A stretch of DNA of 64,000 nt from Malania oleifera (lineage: Eukaryota > Streptophyta > Magnoliopsida > Santalales > Ximeniaceae): assembly GCF_029873635.1 (NCBI RefSeq), contig NC_080421.1:41025120-41089119 (forward strand), given 5' to 3'. The notes under the pieces are model-generated. The model worked only from the letters and a program-made list of their open reading frames with translations, was not told the origin of the DNA and made no database searches. Shown here piece by piece: positions 34,236 to 46,191 of the stretch (within the stretch, counting starts at the first letter, position 1; each line of letters begins with the position of its first letter). The position numbers and the translations under genes are program-made.

Positions 34236-36088
34236 TGTAACGACCCGCTTCCTACTGTTCTTATATATATATATATATATATTTACAATGCCAGAGTGCC
34301 AAAATATCCCCAAAATATTCATATACACTATTCTCAAACATACCCTTAATTGAAACTGGGGCTATACAAAATAATCTTCCAAAAATACTCACCCTACAGA
34401 TAGGGCAGTACAGTAGCCCCTCTTTCTGTGAGTTCGATCCACTCGCCTAATTGGCTTACTTGAAAAATGTTGAAATAATGGGGTGATTTAACGCTCAATA
34501 AGATGAAATATGCTATCGCTAGTATGTGACAAGTGAGCTACATGCTTGTAAAATCTGATTTGGGAAAATACCATAAATAACACATCTGAATAAAACTTGT
34601 ATACCTGCTGCAAAATAAATCATACCTAGGTTGCTTAACATAAACTGATTTTCCTGAATATTTATTCATAATACTGCTAATATCTATAGATATGTCTATT
34701 TTCTGTAAATCTGATCATACATATATATAATAACTGAAAAGATTACCTGGATGGATAACTAAAAGTCATGATTTAACCCCTCATGACAGGGTTGTGCGGC
34801 CCAAAGGCGGGACCTAACCTGGCTGGCCGACTAGGGTAAGTCAACTAAACTCCGACAGTCAAATTGGCCCCCTTAACCCATATATGATGGGGAGCTTGTC
34901 CACAACATAAGCACGATCAACTTTTGAATACCACATACTATCTGAGTAGTGGTTGCACTCTGAACTGAATATAGCTACGGTACCGAGCTCTGCTGACTGA
35001 ATCTGGTCCATTAGGGTCTGATACTATATAGGTAACTAAAATATCTAAAGTACTATTTTTACCATGATTTTGTATTAACTGTATTGACCATGACGCTGAA
35101 ATAAACTGTATCTGTATCGTCTGTATTTTCTGAAATCAACTGTAAATCTGCATGTTATGGTATTGAAAAACTATATAATCATAGTATCATGTAAATTGAA
35201 ATTACATTTCCCTGTCTGTATATTTTGAAAAAAATATGTTCCTGAAAATATTGTAAAACATGTTTATGTACTGTATTCATATTCTTATGCCACACAGTAG
35301 TTTTAGACATCTTAAACATAATTTATAATATGTATAAATTCATGCTCTGAATAATCAACTGATAAAAACATATAATTCATACGGAAATCATACTAAGGTT
35401 GCTTAGCATAGCATATTTTCCTTACCTGATTCCTACTAAAATCCCCTACTGTGACGGGTCCTACACCTGCAGGGATCCCCACTCAACACCTTGAAAGCAA
35501 CATTTCCCAGAACAAAATATCACTATCTCTACGTCTACTACATTTTATACAACTGCTGGAAAACTTAATTTTGAATAAAATGCCTTACCCTGAATCTGGG
35601 ATGAAATTCAACTCAGCCCCATTGACGATTCGCTCTGGCAGACTTGGAGAGAACTTCCCCAGGAGCGTCGTGGTGGCCTTAGATCATCAATTCAGTGAAC
35701 GATGGAGCCAAAATCGAAGAGAGAGGAGGGAGGAACTGTAGGAGAGAGAGAGAGGGGAAAGGTTTTCGCTAAAATTTCTGCGTAAAAATTCGAGTTTAGC
35801 ACTATTTATATTTTGGGATTTGTCGACGAGCCACATCACCTCATCGATGAGGTAAAGAGGCAATTCGTCAACAAACTCTCCCCTTCGTCGATGAAATTCA
35901 GAGTCACCCAAAACATCCTCTCAGTATCTTCTCGTCAACGAGGCACACCTTCATCGACGAGCCCATTATGCAACGTCATCGATGAACGCGAAGTGTTCGT
36001 CGACGAAACCTGCTGCCTCCTTCTGTTACTGTTTGCATTTTCCTCTCTCTTTATTATTTAAAATACCATTAATCTTCAGGTTGTTACA
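34236..36088 (-). mobile_element. Gypsy-type solo LTR in the inverted-repeat arm
   Basis: Borders read TGTAACGACCC on the left and GGTTGTTACA on the right, flanked by TGTCA (34231-34235) and TGTCT (36089-36093). The other arm of the inverted repeat shows the empty site. The - strand is taken as sense because a TATA box follows the array in that direction and because the related LTR at 61761-63503 has the same orientation. Confidence 0.85.
35803..36006 (-). promoter_or_regulatory. GTCGAC array abutting a TATA box in the solo gypsy LTR
   Basis: Units TCGTCGACGAA, CGTCATCGATGAACG, CTCGTCAACGAGG and CATCGATGAGG fill 35821-36006. On the - strand a perfect TATAAATA lies at 35803-35810, only about 11 bases downstream of the last unit. 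A CT-rich leader follows (35735-35760). Confidence 0.75.
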
Positions 36089-36469
36089 TGTCTGGTGAGA
36101 TATTGGCTATCCTTGCCACTAAGGTTGACACCACATATAAGAATCTAAACGAGTTGATGATAAAATAGAACGAGTAACCCATGTCATTTTAAGTGGAATG
36201 CTTGAAGAGAAAGACCGTCACTAGTAGTCTAAAATTATCTGCTAGCTTCACCTTTATGAGTCAACTCAAGATCCCCAAAAGGGGTGGATTATTAGTGTCG
36301 ATTTTACAAAGTGTCACTAATATAGTGGATTATTAGTGACGGTTTTTTAAAACCATCCATAATAATGCACGTTAACTAAAGAACAATTTGTGTTTGATTG
36401 GTTGAGTTTAGACGACGAGCTACGGTCTTTTGTTAGGTGTTTGGGCACTTGTGAGCTAGCTGGAATCCC

Positions 36470-36735
36470 GGTGTGTAGCGAAGTATCTGATCAAGAAAGA
36501 ATGCACAGGGAAGGTTGCGATTCCTTTGCATCAAGGAATCCTAACAAGCATAGTTGAAGGACCTTTCAAGATGAAGGTAGAGACGATAAATGAATGGAGC
36601 AATGAGTATGAAGATTTCCCTCCAGATATGGAGGTTCAACCCAGTGATGCATGTGAAACTAATGTGAAATCAAAAGTGGCAGCAATGGTTCCACCCGAAA
36701 AGGGTGAAATCAGTTGTCATTACCCAATCACATGA
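36470..36735 (+). pseudogene. Unknown ORF, left arm copy
   Basis: The frame at 36526-36735 reads MKVETINEWSNEYEDFP, then PPDMEVQPSDACETNVKSKV. It is a second copy, in inverse orientation, of the ORF at 38092-38436. The protein is acidic and of unknown family. Confidence 0.45.
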
Positions 36736-36995
36736 AGGAGTACTCTAAGACCGTCACCATGATGTAATGACAAGCTATCTTGAGAAGCAGCAACACTAGG
36801 AAGCACTAGCTGGCAAAAGAAGAAACCATAATAGAAAATATTATTAGCTCTGAAATCTTTCACAGGGCCTAGTTTGAAACTTTGATCCTTCTCTTGGCTT
36901 TGATCATCATCTTCTAATTTCACATGATGATGATTAAACAATGGGTATTTCCTATCGCAAGTAGTTGAGTCAAAGACCATAATATGAAACACCAT
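36720..36995 (-). other. Possible coding trace in left arm
   Basis: The - strand frame reads MVFHIMVFDSTTCDRKYPLF, then HHHVKLEDDDQSQEKDQSF. A related + strand version lies at 37840-37990 in the right arm (VFHIMVIDSTACERKYPPF). Conservation of sense in both arms suggests an old exon, function unknown. Confidence 0.35.
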
Positions 36996-38091
36996 GTTTC
37001 CTTCATACTTGAACTTTTTGTGAAAATAATTTCAAGCTCGTTTTCTCTTAAAATGTTGCATTATGATATCTCACAGGGCTTTCTTCAACGTTTTTATAGG
37101 TTGACCACCACACAACCATGTCACTTAATAGACGAGACATATCAAGTTGTTGAAACTTGATGTCTTGGTATCACAAATTTGTCGAATGAGGTCTTGGGGT
37201 TGATTGTGGACAGTTGCATACCATTGAAGGTGCTTAAGCTATTTGGATGCACTTAGGTATGTTTCTTGTTGCACCCATCCCCTGTTCTATAAGAGGCTAG
37301 AATGTCTTTAGGAGGTTGGAACGTTTCTAGAATTGGAGCCAGCTTCAATGCAAGAAATTTTGACCTGCTTATCTAAGTGGCCATTCAAGAACACGTCTAA
37401 ACTCTGCAACACAAAGCCAGCAAGCTCTATGAGACCTTATCCTTTTAACATTTAGCACATAAATTGGACCCTTGATGTACTAGTGTTTTGAAATTTCAAT
37501 ATTGCATTGATTGATTGATCAACAGTAGCATACATAATAGGAGATGAGTGCAACAAGAAACATACCTAAGTGCACCCAAACAGCTTAAGCACCTTCAGTG
37601 ACATGCAACTATTCACAATAAACCCCAAGGTCTCATTCAACAAATTTGCGACACCAAGACATATCAAGTTTGAACAACTTGATATGTCTTGTCTAGCAAG
37701 TGACATGGTTGTGTGGTGGCCAACCTATAAAAAACATTGAAGAAAGCCCTATGAGATATCATAATGTGACATTTTAAGAGAAAATAGGCTTGAAATTATT
37801 TTCACAGAAAGTTCAGGTATGAAGGAAACATAGTGTTTCATATTATGGTCATTGACTCAACTGCCTGCGAGAGGAAATACCCACCGTTTGATCATCATCA
37901 TATGAAAGTAGAAGATGATGATGAAAGCCAAGAGAAGGATTAAAGTTTCAAACCAGGCCCTGTGAAAGATTTTAGAGGTAAAGTAATATTTTGTATTATG
38001 GTTTCTTCCTTTACCGGCTAGTGCATCCTGGTGCTGCTACTTCTCAAGACAGCTTGTCATTACACCATGGTGATGGTCTTAGAGTACTCCT

Positions 38092-38436
38092 TCATGCGAT
38101 TGGGTCATGACAACTGCTTTCACCCTTTTCGAGTGGAACCATTGGTGCCACTTTTGATTTCACATTAGTTTTACTTGCATCACTAGGTTGAACCTCCATA
38201 TCTGGAGGGAAATCTTCATACACGTTGCTCCATTCATTTACTGTCTCTACCTTTATCTTGGAAAGTCCTTCACTACGCTTGTTAGGATTCCTCGATGCAG
38301 ATAAATAGCAACCTTCCCTATGCATTCTTGCTTGATCAGATACTTCACTACACACCGAGATTCCAACTAGCTCACAAGTGCCCAAACACCTAACAAAAGA
38401 CCGTAGCTCGTCGTCTAAAGCCAACCAATCAAACAC
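38092..38436 (-). pseudogene. Unknown ORF, right arm copy (114 codons)
   Basis: The - strand frame reads MFDWLALDDELRSFVRCLGT, CELVGISVCSEVSDQARMHR, VNEWSNVYEDFPPDMEVQPS and PLEKGESSCHDPIA. It is the better preserved of the two copies. I know no family for it. Confidence 0.45.
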
Positions 38437-38862
38437 ATATTGTTCTTTCGTTAATGTGCATTATTAAGGATGGTTTTAAAAAATCGTCACTAATAATCCA
38501 CCCCTTTTGGGGATCTTGAGTCGACTTATAGGTGAAGCTAGCAGATAATTTCAGACTACTAGTGACGGTCTTTCTCTTCAAGCATTCTACTTAAAACGAC
38601 ATGGGTTGCTCGTTCTATTTTATCGTCAACTCGTTTAGATTCTCATATGTGGTGTCAACCACACTAGTGAGGTTTTCCAACATATCACTTGATTTATATC
38701 CGGTTTTGCTTCTTGTATAATATTAGGAATTGTTTTCATCTATCCACTGCTACGAAGATAGTCTCCTAATGACCCTGCTAAAATGTAGTCATCTTCACGA
38801 GCAACCCACCCATGCATGTAGGCAAAGAAAGGAGGGAGGAAGATAGAAGGATGGAGGAAAAG

Positions 38863-40756
38863 GAGGGGGGAGGCAAGAGATTCGGTAAAAAAAAAAAAAA
38901 AAGAGAAAAGAGAAATCAACGCAGATTCTATGGTTTTACAAAGTGAAAGTATTACTGACCGTTTAAGGATTGAAAGGTAGAAGTAGACTTAGAAAAAATT
39001 TGGAATGAGGTAATGAAAAAGGATCTAATAGTTCATGAGCTAAATGAGGAAAAGGTTTTTGATTGTGTGACTTAATAGAAAATGATTCATATAACTAACT
39101 CCACTAGTAGTTGTACGTCTTAATTACCTTTCCTAATAATAATTTATGGCCTTGCTTTTGAGGTGCTTTTATTAATCCTTTACATATTCATATCTTGTTA
39201 ATTTGATGTTTTGTGTAATTAGGTGTTCTAAAAGATGTCTCATTTGTCAAATTATCCTTATATGGCCAAGATGTCCATACTGCACACCCGATGTGGGATC
39301 CTTACACAAATGCCTTATATGTAAAAAAAAAAAAAAAAAAGAGGCTCTTATAGGTTCATATAATAAGTATCTAATGTTGAATTGTTAAATAAACTCCATG
39401 AAAACTATCCACATTAGACAATTCAGGACCTGATTGAACTACAAACATCACTTTAAAAAATATTTTTTCATGCAGTATAGCATACTCATTTTAGCACATG
39501 GTTTATGGACTTTTTATTATATTGGGAAAATTCTAACGAAATTTTGGCAATATGTCGTCTGTAAATAGAATATTTCCCATAAAGACATGCTCCAAAAACC
39601 TGATTGTTTGTAGCAAGAAAATTAGATTAAGCATGCGTTAACCTAAAAATATCTACCAGCATGCAATACACAAGTCACTGCATCATCCATGCTTGTGGCA
39701 TTCACTTCAATTTGCATACACTCATATTTGTGTGGAACGCCAAATTGAAGACCCAAATTTGCAATCCACAAGTTACTCATCAGCCATGTAGTTGGCGTTC
39801 CACACAAATATGCAATCCAGGATATTTAAGCGATTCGGTATAATCCAATATAGTTCAAGTCAAAATATAAATTATCCATCAAAGAGATATAATTATTTAA
39901 TACAATATGGATAGTAGGTTGTCATGCTGATCTCATAAGGCATATGGGACCAGAAAGTTACAATGAATATCTCTTTAGGTTTACTTCGAACCATTCAGAG
40001 GAATGATATGAAAAATGTGGAGACTAATGTCTCATTCTTAATTAGTATGCCAAAGGTGCATGTATAGTGAATGCATATACCAAGATTTGTCATTTTAGGC
40101 ACAAGCCACTTCCTAAGCCCTTTAGTCATCACTACCCCTAATCCTAAGAACTAATGAAGGATTAAGTAATTATGTAATTCCAATCGGAATCCATTCCTCC
40201 TTAGGCACCTTTAAATGAACAAGTGAATTTGATGTGCCCTTGCTTTAAGGTCTTTCCCTTTTCAAATGGGTATGTATTACATCTTCACCTTCGAATTACT
40301 AACTTTCCTACTATAGTTTAAGACCTACATTCGTTCACATCACAAAATAAACATAAAGTAAATTGCAATAAAACAAATCCTAGAAAAATATATTATTAAA
40401 AAAACTTCAAACTTCAATCTTCCTTGGTTTTTCATTTGCAAAACATACACAAAGTCATCAATTTCAATCACAAAAATTCAGAAGTAACTTCAAATATGCA
40501 ATGAGTTCATATAATATTCAAAGTTAAAATCAAGAACTGTCAAAATTGAACGCAAAAAAATTTAAATTCCCCAAGTAAGGATTAATTGAATTGTAATTGT
40601 CAAATTAAAACCCAATTGAACCTTAAAAATTGAATCACAATTGACCTCTCATTTTTTAATTAAGGTTAAATTGAATTTTAATTTCACAAATCAAATATTA
40701 CTCAAATCCATATACAAGCATTTGAACTCATTTCAACCTTGAACTCACACACACAC
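38863..40756. other. CACTA interior with a direct duplication, no gene
   Basis: AT-rich. 39470-39900 is a diverged direct copy of 32240-32510 (for example TGTCGTCTGTAAATAGAATA against TGCCATCTATAAATAGAATA). A perfect 20-base inverted pair lies at 39723-39742 and 39793-39812. It ends with a short CA run where element D inserted. Confidence 0.6.
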
Positions 40757-42972
40757 TGTTGACCTAATAGGTCATGCCCGGTTTTGATAATGACAAATAC
40801 CTATTGTATTTGATGCATATTTGAGGTTATATGTAGGAACTATTATTGACAAATCATAATGCACAAAGAGAAAGTGAAGATGAAGACCCAAATTGTATTG
40901 TATTTTATTTCATTTTTATGCAAAGGGTCTATAATAGTAATTAGGTTCTATAGGTTGTAATAAGCACACACACATCACATGCATGATCTAATACGTAAGC
41001 TCAAACGAAAAATAATTGAAACAGGACTTTGAAATGACCATAGGATACTCACTCACTCACTTGTATGTGTTAGACTTTTGAATAGGGTGTTTGTTAGATG
41101 AAACATGACCGAAATGCACAAAATGTGCACATTCGGTTGACCAACACCTCACATTCATTTTGCCCCCGGTCGACCAAACCTAGATAGGGTCAAATGGTTG
41201 ACCACAGCTCGGTCGACCGAACTCCTGTAATTCATTTGGCCCCGTCAACCGAACACCCCTGAGGTCAACTTTATTGATCTCCTGGTTGACCGAGTGATTT
41301 TTGAATACCGCCAACCTGGTCGACCGAGTTCCCACGTGTGGGAACTCAATGGTCTGGTCGATTGACGGGCCTAGTCCAAATTGGCCCTGGTCGACCGAAC
41401 GTCGCAAAAATTGAAAAATTGCCTTGGGACTTATATGTCTAGTCGACCGTGACCCCAGTTCATTTTTGGCCTAGTCAATTGAACGCATAGAACTTGGGTT
41501 GACCGAACTTGTCCTGGTCGACCGGTGCTCTCGAGTTGGAATTATTTTTTTTTATCATGGTAACTATGTTAAACAAGGTTAAAATAATTAAATAATATTA
41601 AAACTTTTCTAATTATTCCAACTATGTCCTTAACGGTTATAATTCAAGGGAAGTTTATAAATACCTCCTCATTTGGAATAATTAGTATGGGATTAGCAAT
41701 CTTGATTAAGAGAAATTTTTTGAAATTCCCAAAATCTATACTACTCATTTCTAAGATCCATACACTTATACTTACCTTCTCTCATTGCCAAAATCATTCG
41801 TAAGTTTGGTTTGAGTGTTGTTTGCTCTAAAGGTTTGCTCTTCTTTGTGCTATGCTTGATTAATTCAATTTTTCTTGAAAGCAAAACCTTAAGTATTCTT
41901 AGGAGACTTTGTTAATAAGTCTCTCCTAAGAAGACTTCATTTGATCTTCTGAGATTGCACCTTCATTGTAACATCTTGAGAGGCTCGTATTTTATTTTGG
42001 TTGCAAAATCTTTTCAAAATCATTTCCAAATATCTATTGTGTTTTATCTTGAAAAATAATTGGAAAGATATTTGTTTTTGAAGTAAAAATTTTGGCTGCA
42101 ATATTCTTTGAGTTATATCTTCTGTTGAGCACAAAGATTGAATCCCTTTTTGCAAACCAAATTTATACGTTGCATAAGAGTTATATGATTGAGAAGATCT
42201 GCTGGTTGAAATATATGAAGCTTGACTGATATCTTTGTTTGAGAATTTAGATTGAACATCTTGTGATACAAAGATCATACTAATTTGCACTCTCACACAC
42301 TGATTACATTGATTGCAAATATATTTGAGAGTTGATATAATAAACCACATTGAGCTTACTTGTTATATCTTATTGGTGGTGTATGTGATTGCGCATAACT
42401 GGGTACATATCTGTTTTACTTGAAAGCATAATCATTGTACCAATTTCATTGATTGTGAACATACTGTTTTATTTCCAAGCACGGGCTTGAAGAGGGAGAC
42501 TAGCCCTTTGAAATAGTCCCATATTGGCTTAGACCTGGTTAGGAAAGTTAGGTGCACCGTCCTGTTAAGGTGTAGCTTGAGGTCAGCCCCGCTAACTGAC
42601 CTAGTTGTAAAGGTTGAGGTCAGCCCTGTGCTAATTGACCTGGTTGTAATTGGTGCCGCTCCACCTGTTAAGTGAACCTTTGTTGGAATCCTCAGGTTTG
42701 CGAGCTAGAGGTGGGGACGTAGGCATAGTTGGCCGAACCCCGATAACATATCATGTGTCTCATTTATATTTCTGCACTTTGTATTTACCGCACATGTATG
42801 TTGTGGTGTGAATGATGTGCTTGAGTTAAATTTTCGCACATTATATTATTGGCATATTTTGAGTTGCATAGAAAGATCCTAGGTTGTATTATACGGGTAT
42901 TTCATTTAACCTAGGAGATAAGTTTTAAAATTCCAATTCATCCCCCCTCTTGGGAATATACCAATTCTAACA
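40757..42972 (+). repeat. Left LTR of element D
   Basis: Starts TGTTGACCTAATAGG and ends ACCAATTCTAACA, 2216 bp. Its U3 holds the array, then a TATA box, then a leader with TTAGGAGACTTTGTTAATAA. The region 42480-42740 has the repeated GAGGTCAGCCC and TGTTAAGGTG blocks typical of this superfamily. Confidence 0.92.
41148..41663 (+). promoter_or_regulatory. GGTCGACCGA array and TATA box, D LTR1
   Basis: About twelve units of GGTCGACCGAAC or half versions (GGTTGACC, CGGTCGACC) fill 41148-41530. TATAAATA lies at 41656-41663 with about 125 AT-rich bases between. Confidence 0.75.
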
Positions 42973-42974
42973 AT

Positions 42975-42986
42975 TGGTATCAGAGC
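42975..42986 (+). other. Primer-binding site of element D
   Basis: TGGTATCAGAGC lies two bases after the LTR1 end and is complementary to initiator tRNA-Met. Confidence 0.9.
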
Positions 42987-43011
42987 CTTGTTGCACTAGA
43001 CTTAAACGTTT

Positions 43012-43726
43012 TTGCAAAAAGATCGCAATAGCTCAAATTGGTGTATCCCCATTCGGCGAGGGACATTCACCTTTCAGTCCTTCTGTATTTTGTGGTGTCA
43101 ATTACACCACGTGGAAAATTAGGATGTGCATTTTTATAAAATCAATGAATTGGAGGGTCTGACAGGTGATTGTAAATGGAATTTGTATGCCTGTAGAAAA
43201 TGATATTAATTCGATGCATGCAAATTCATATGCCATGGACATGCTATATTGTGCTTTAGATACTGATGTTCTTCATGAGATTATGGTATGTAGTAGTGCA
43301 CAGGAGATCTGGGTTGGGCTGGAAAAGAGATATGGAGAGACCCAGGACAAGGAGATTGCCACTCTAGAAGCTCCACGATCAGATGATCTGGTAGTGGCGA
43401 ATCATGAGCTAGTAATCAATGTGAAGGTATATGATTCACCTTCTGTTTCAATTTGTTATGCAGTTGATGACTCTTATGCCGATAGTTGCATAATATCATG
43501 TGAAGAATCATCTGTGGTTCTTTGTGAAAATACTGTTGTTATTGCATGCAATGATTCATGTGAAAATTATTGTGCTAATTCATTTAATGAATCATTTGAT
43601 ATTCCTTGTGATATTGCTATTGACATAGCATGCAATGGTTCATGTAATAACTGTGATATATCTGATAATAAATCACCAATTGTTTCTGATAATGATACTG
43701 TATGCATGAATTCGTATGATGATTAA
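43012..43726 (+). pseudogene. Element D gag-like ORF with acidic Cys-rich tail
   Basis: One frame runs from the primer region to TAA with a single TGA at 43160-43162. The first part is copia gag (PSVFCGVNYTTWKIRMCIF, then AMDMLYCALDTDVLHEIMV and AQEIWVGLEKRYGET, UBN2 type). After it comes an unusual 100-residue stretch rich in Asp, Ser, Asn and Cys (for example CIISCEESSVVLCENTVVIA, CNDSCENYCANSFNES), where a normal gag would have a basic region. It may be a lineage-specific gag extension. Confidence 0.7.
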
Positions 43727-43888
43727 AGAGATAAGTCTTGTATTGAATCATGCAGTAAGTTTTATGATGAAAGCATATCTTTGAATGGACAACTAGAAAA
43801 GGAGTCATTTGAAACTCATAAGTCTCTAGTTAGAATGTCATATCATAAAACCTTTCTGAAAAATCAAAACAAAAGGATAGCCATTTAA

Positions 43889-44185
43889 TTGAGAGAATTA
43901 AAAGATTATCATGCTATTCTTGATAAGAGAAAAACTAAAAAGATATTGAAAATTATCTGCTTAAGGAAAGAAGTAAGTGATCATTCTAGAGCCTCATCCA
44001 AAGTAAAATATGGAAAGAATAATCATACTAAACCCTTAAGATTCAAAAGAAATAAATTTTTCAAAAAGGGTACACATTCTTCTTATCAAACCCACAATAA
44101 TGCCTCAATGAGTAAAACCAAAATAAATAAGCATAATCCTTCACGCTGGCTTAGCTTGTATAAGAAAAGGGCACATTTGGTTTAA
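43889..44185 (+). pseudogene. Element D gag continuation, basic region
   Basis: The frame reads LRKEVSDHSRASSKVKYGKN, then RFKRNKFFKKGTHSSYQTHN. It is strongly basic, as expected for a nucleic-acid-binding gag tail. It starts after a TAA at 43886-43888 and ends just before sequence without coding signals. No complete zinc knuckle is seen. Confidence 0.5.
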
Positions 44186-44514
44186 TTATCTACTCAGAAG
44201 TGCTAGAGGCTTGAGAAGAGAAATGGATTGGTTAGTCATGAAAGAAAATCCCGTAAGATGTAAGGAAAAGTGCATTCAACTTGAAATTATCTTCTAGTTG
44301 ATCTTTCGTTAGTCTCTAAGTTTAGGAGTTGTAATGACTGCAAGACTAGGGAGTGATCTCCGCTTAAACCATCAAGTCTTAGTTCATGCTTCAACTGTAT
44401 AATACGGTTTCACCAAGAATCCTTAAGAATCACGTTAGTGTGAAATATAAGTAACATATTAAATCTGAACTTAAGGATGAGTTTTTGGTCAAAACTAAGT
44501 CAAATAGGGAAAAT

Positions 44515-44805
44515 TGACTATGGTCTGTCGATCGAGCATAGACTAAACTGGAGCTCCCGGTCGATCGGCCCACTGACTTTTGACCGTACGGTCGATCGAC
44601 CCACATTGAGCTTCTCCAATTTGGTTGACCGAACTTGTCGGTCTTCCCTTGATTAACCAAACAGAGAACAGTACGCCGCCTCGTTCGACTGCCTATTTTA
44701 GTTCAAACTCCCTCTGGTCGACCAAACACTGTCAGTTCATGAAGAATTTGAATCGTCGGTCGACCAAATATGCTCCTGGTCGACCGAACCTCAATACATA
44801 AATAT
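44515..44805 (+). promoter_or_regulatory. Internal GTCGAC array and TATA-like box before the D cargo ORF
   Basis: Units at 44515-44790 include GGTCGATCGGCCC, GGTCGATCGACCC, GGTCGACCAAA and GGTCGACCGAACC. CATAAATAT lies at 44797-44805, directly after the last unit, and the ORF ATG is at 44921. The layout copies that of the LTR promoter and suggests a second promoter. Confidence 0.6.
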
Positions 44806-44920
44806 CCTCTTCACGTTCAAAGCTCATTTCTGCTAGAAAATTTCAGAGCTTTCCTCACTATTCCTCCAAACATTATCCAATACCCTTAGACCAGTGTCAA
44901 ATCTCTCTCATACAACACTC

Positions 44921-46191
44921 ATGGCGCATCTAGATGATCGTATTGAAGCGCATGATATGGCGCACGCTGAGGATAACTGGTTTCTATCAGATCATGTTAG
45001 AACTAGATATATGCGGGAGTTTCATCCAAAAGAAGTCATTTTGGGTAAGATTCTGGATCTCGAATTATGGAACAATATTTTGGAAATATTATGAGTATGT
45101 TCAAGTATCAGGGGTGGAAGTCTTTTATCTCTTATCAGCCTAGTGGTCATTACCCTACCTACATTAGGTTATTTTACGCTAACCTAGGGAATGACGAGAA
45201 TGGATACTTCTCCAGGGTAGTGGGGACAGATGTTTGCTTTGATGTAGAGTACCTTTCTGATGTCCTAGACATAGATAATGGCTACTTTGAATGCCCAGAC
45301 TCGGTAACTTCTTGGATACACGAACAGGATTTTACTGTTGCCACTTTTGCAAACCTAACCATGTCTGATCCACTAACTGCCAGCCAAAATCATCCACCTC
45401 AATATAGGCTGTTCACATTAGAGGCCAAGGTTGTGCACCACTTGATTACGTATAATATCTTACCTAAGGAGGGATCCAGGGTGCATGTATCTATCTTAGA
45501 CTACTTCATTATGTGGTGCCTGTTTGCTCGGAAAAATCTAAATCTGCCCAGTTTGATGATACAGTGGATGTTGGCCAAGACGATTGGGCACAGGATCATC
45601 ATGCCATATGGGGGAATTCTGAACAAATTATTTCTAGTAGTGGGAGTTATCCAAACCAATGTGGCTATGTTGAGAAGGAGAAGGTCTGCAGATGTGTTCT
45701 CTGCTATTACCCTGAGATTGATGGGATATGAACTGGTTGGCAACGTTTGGTTGCCATCTGGTGTGAGAGGTGCAGCAGCACAGGAGGAGGCCCCACAGGA
45801 GCTACCGCCACAGCCCATGCAGTCGACGAACGTTGATCTGATGGCTGCCATCGCCAGTCTCTCTAATTCCTTTAGGCAGTTTCGAGGATCAGTCTAGTCA
45901 GATCTTCGAGATCCTGAATCATCATCTACTACACTTCACGACGAGTTTAGACAGTTCTCGATCTCCACTGCTAGCCGGTTCACAGATTTGGAAAGGACCA
46001 TGGCAGTTAACTTCAGCGAATTAAATGACCGGATTCAGGAGATGCAGGATGAGAGAGACCAGATGACCATGGACTTCGAATTTAATGCAGGTGATGGTGC
46101 GGATGGTGGTGTTGATTGGGGGGGGGGGGGGTGGGGCGGCGGACATCTAGATTCAGGAGAGTTGTCTGCAAATCAAGATTTGTGGTTTTGA
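44921..46191 (+). pseudogene. Plant transposon-protein ORF (cargo of D)
   Basis: From ATG 44921 the frame reads MAHLDDRIEAHDMAHAEDNW and HPKEVILGKILDLE. One base seems lost near 45068, so the rest lies in the next frame (45067-45897): MFKYQGWKSFISYQPS, PTYIRLFYANLG, ITYNILPKEGSRVHVSILDY and MPYGGILNKLF. These match the uncharacterised 'putative plant transposon protein' domain that often rides in plant retroelements (PF20167 by memory). A TAG at 45895-45897 is followed in the same frame by a helical tail (LERTMAVNFSELNDRIQEMQ) and a glycine-rich end to 46191. Apart from one frameshift and one stop it would encode about 420 residues. Its function is unknown. Confidence 0.75.

Larger units (their letters stand above)
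34080..38862. repeat. Long inverted repeat inside the CACTA element
   Basis: The left arm (34080-34235 continued at 36089-37272) matches the right arm (37545-38862) in reverse complement. Examples are GGTTGACCACCACACAACC against GGTTGTGTGGTGGCCAACC, and GAAGCAAAACCGGATATA in both. Each arm is about 1.3 kb and the central loop about 270 bases. A solo LTR (34236-36088) interrupts only the left arm. A transcript would fold into a very long hairpin. Confidence 0.88.

Noticed and set aside
41937-42350. 137-codon - strand frame in the D LTR (and its partner at 48840-49058)
   Set aside because: Present in both LTRs as expected for any LTR sequence, antisense to the element, no family; probably chance.
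42975-42986. tRNA-like sequence at primer sites (also 3080-3091)
   Set aside because: Only the 12-base complement of a tRNA 3' end; no cloverleaf, so not a tRNA gene.
45513-45851. Alternative frames over the D cargo ORF
   Set aside because: The 45067 frame matches a known domain; the others are shadows.
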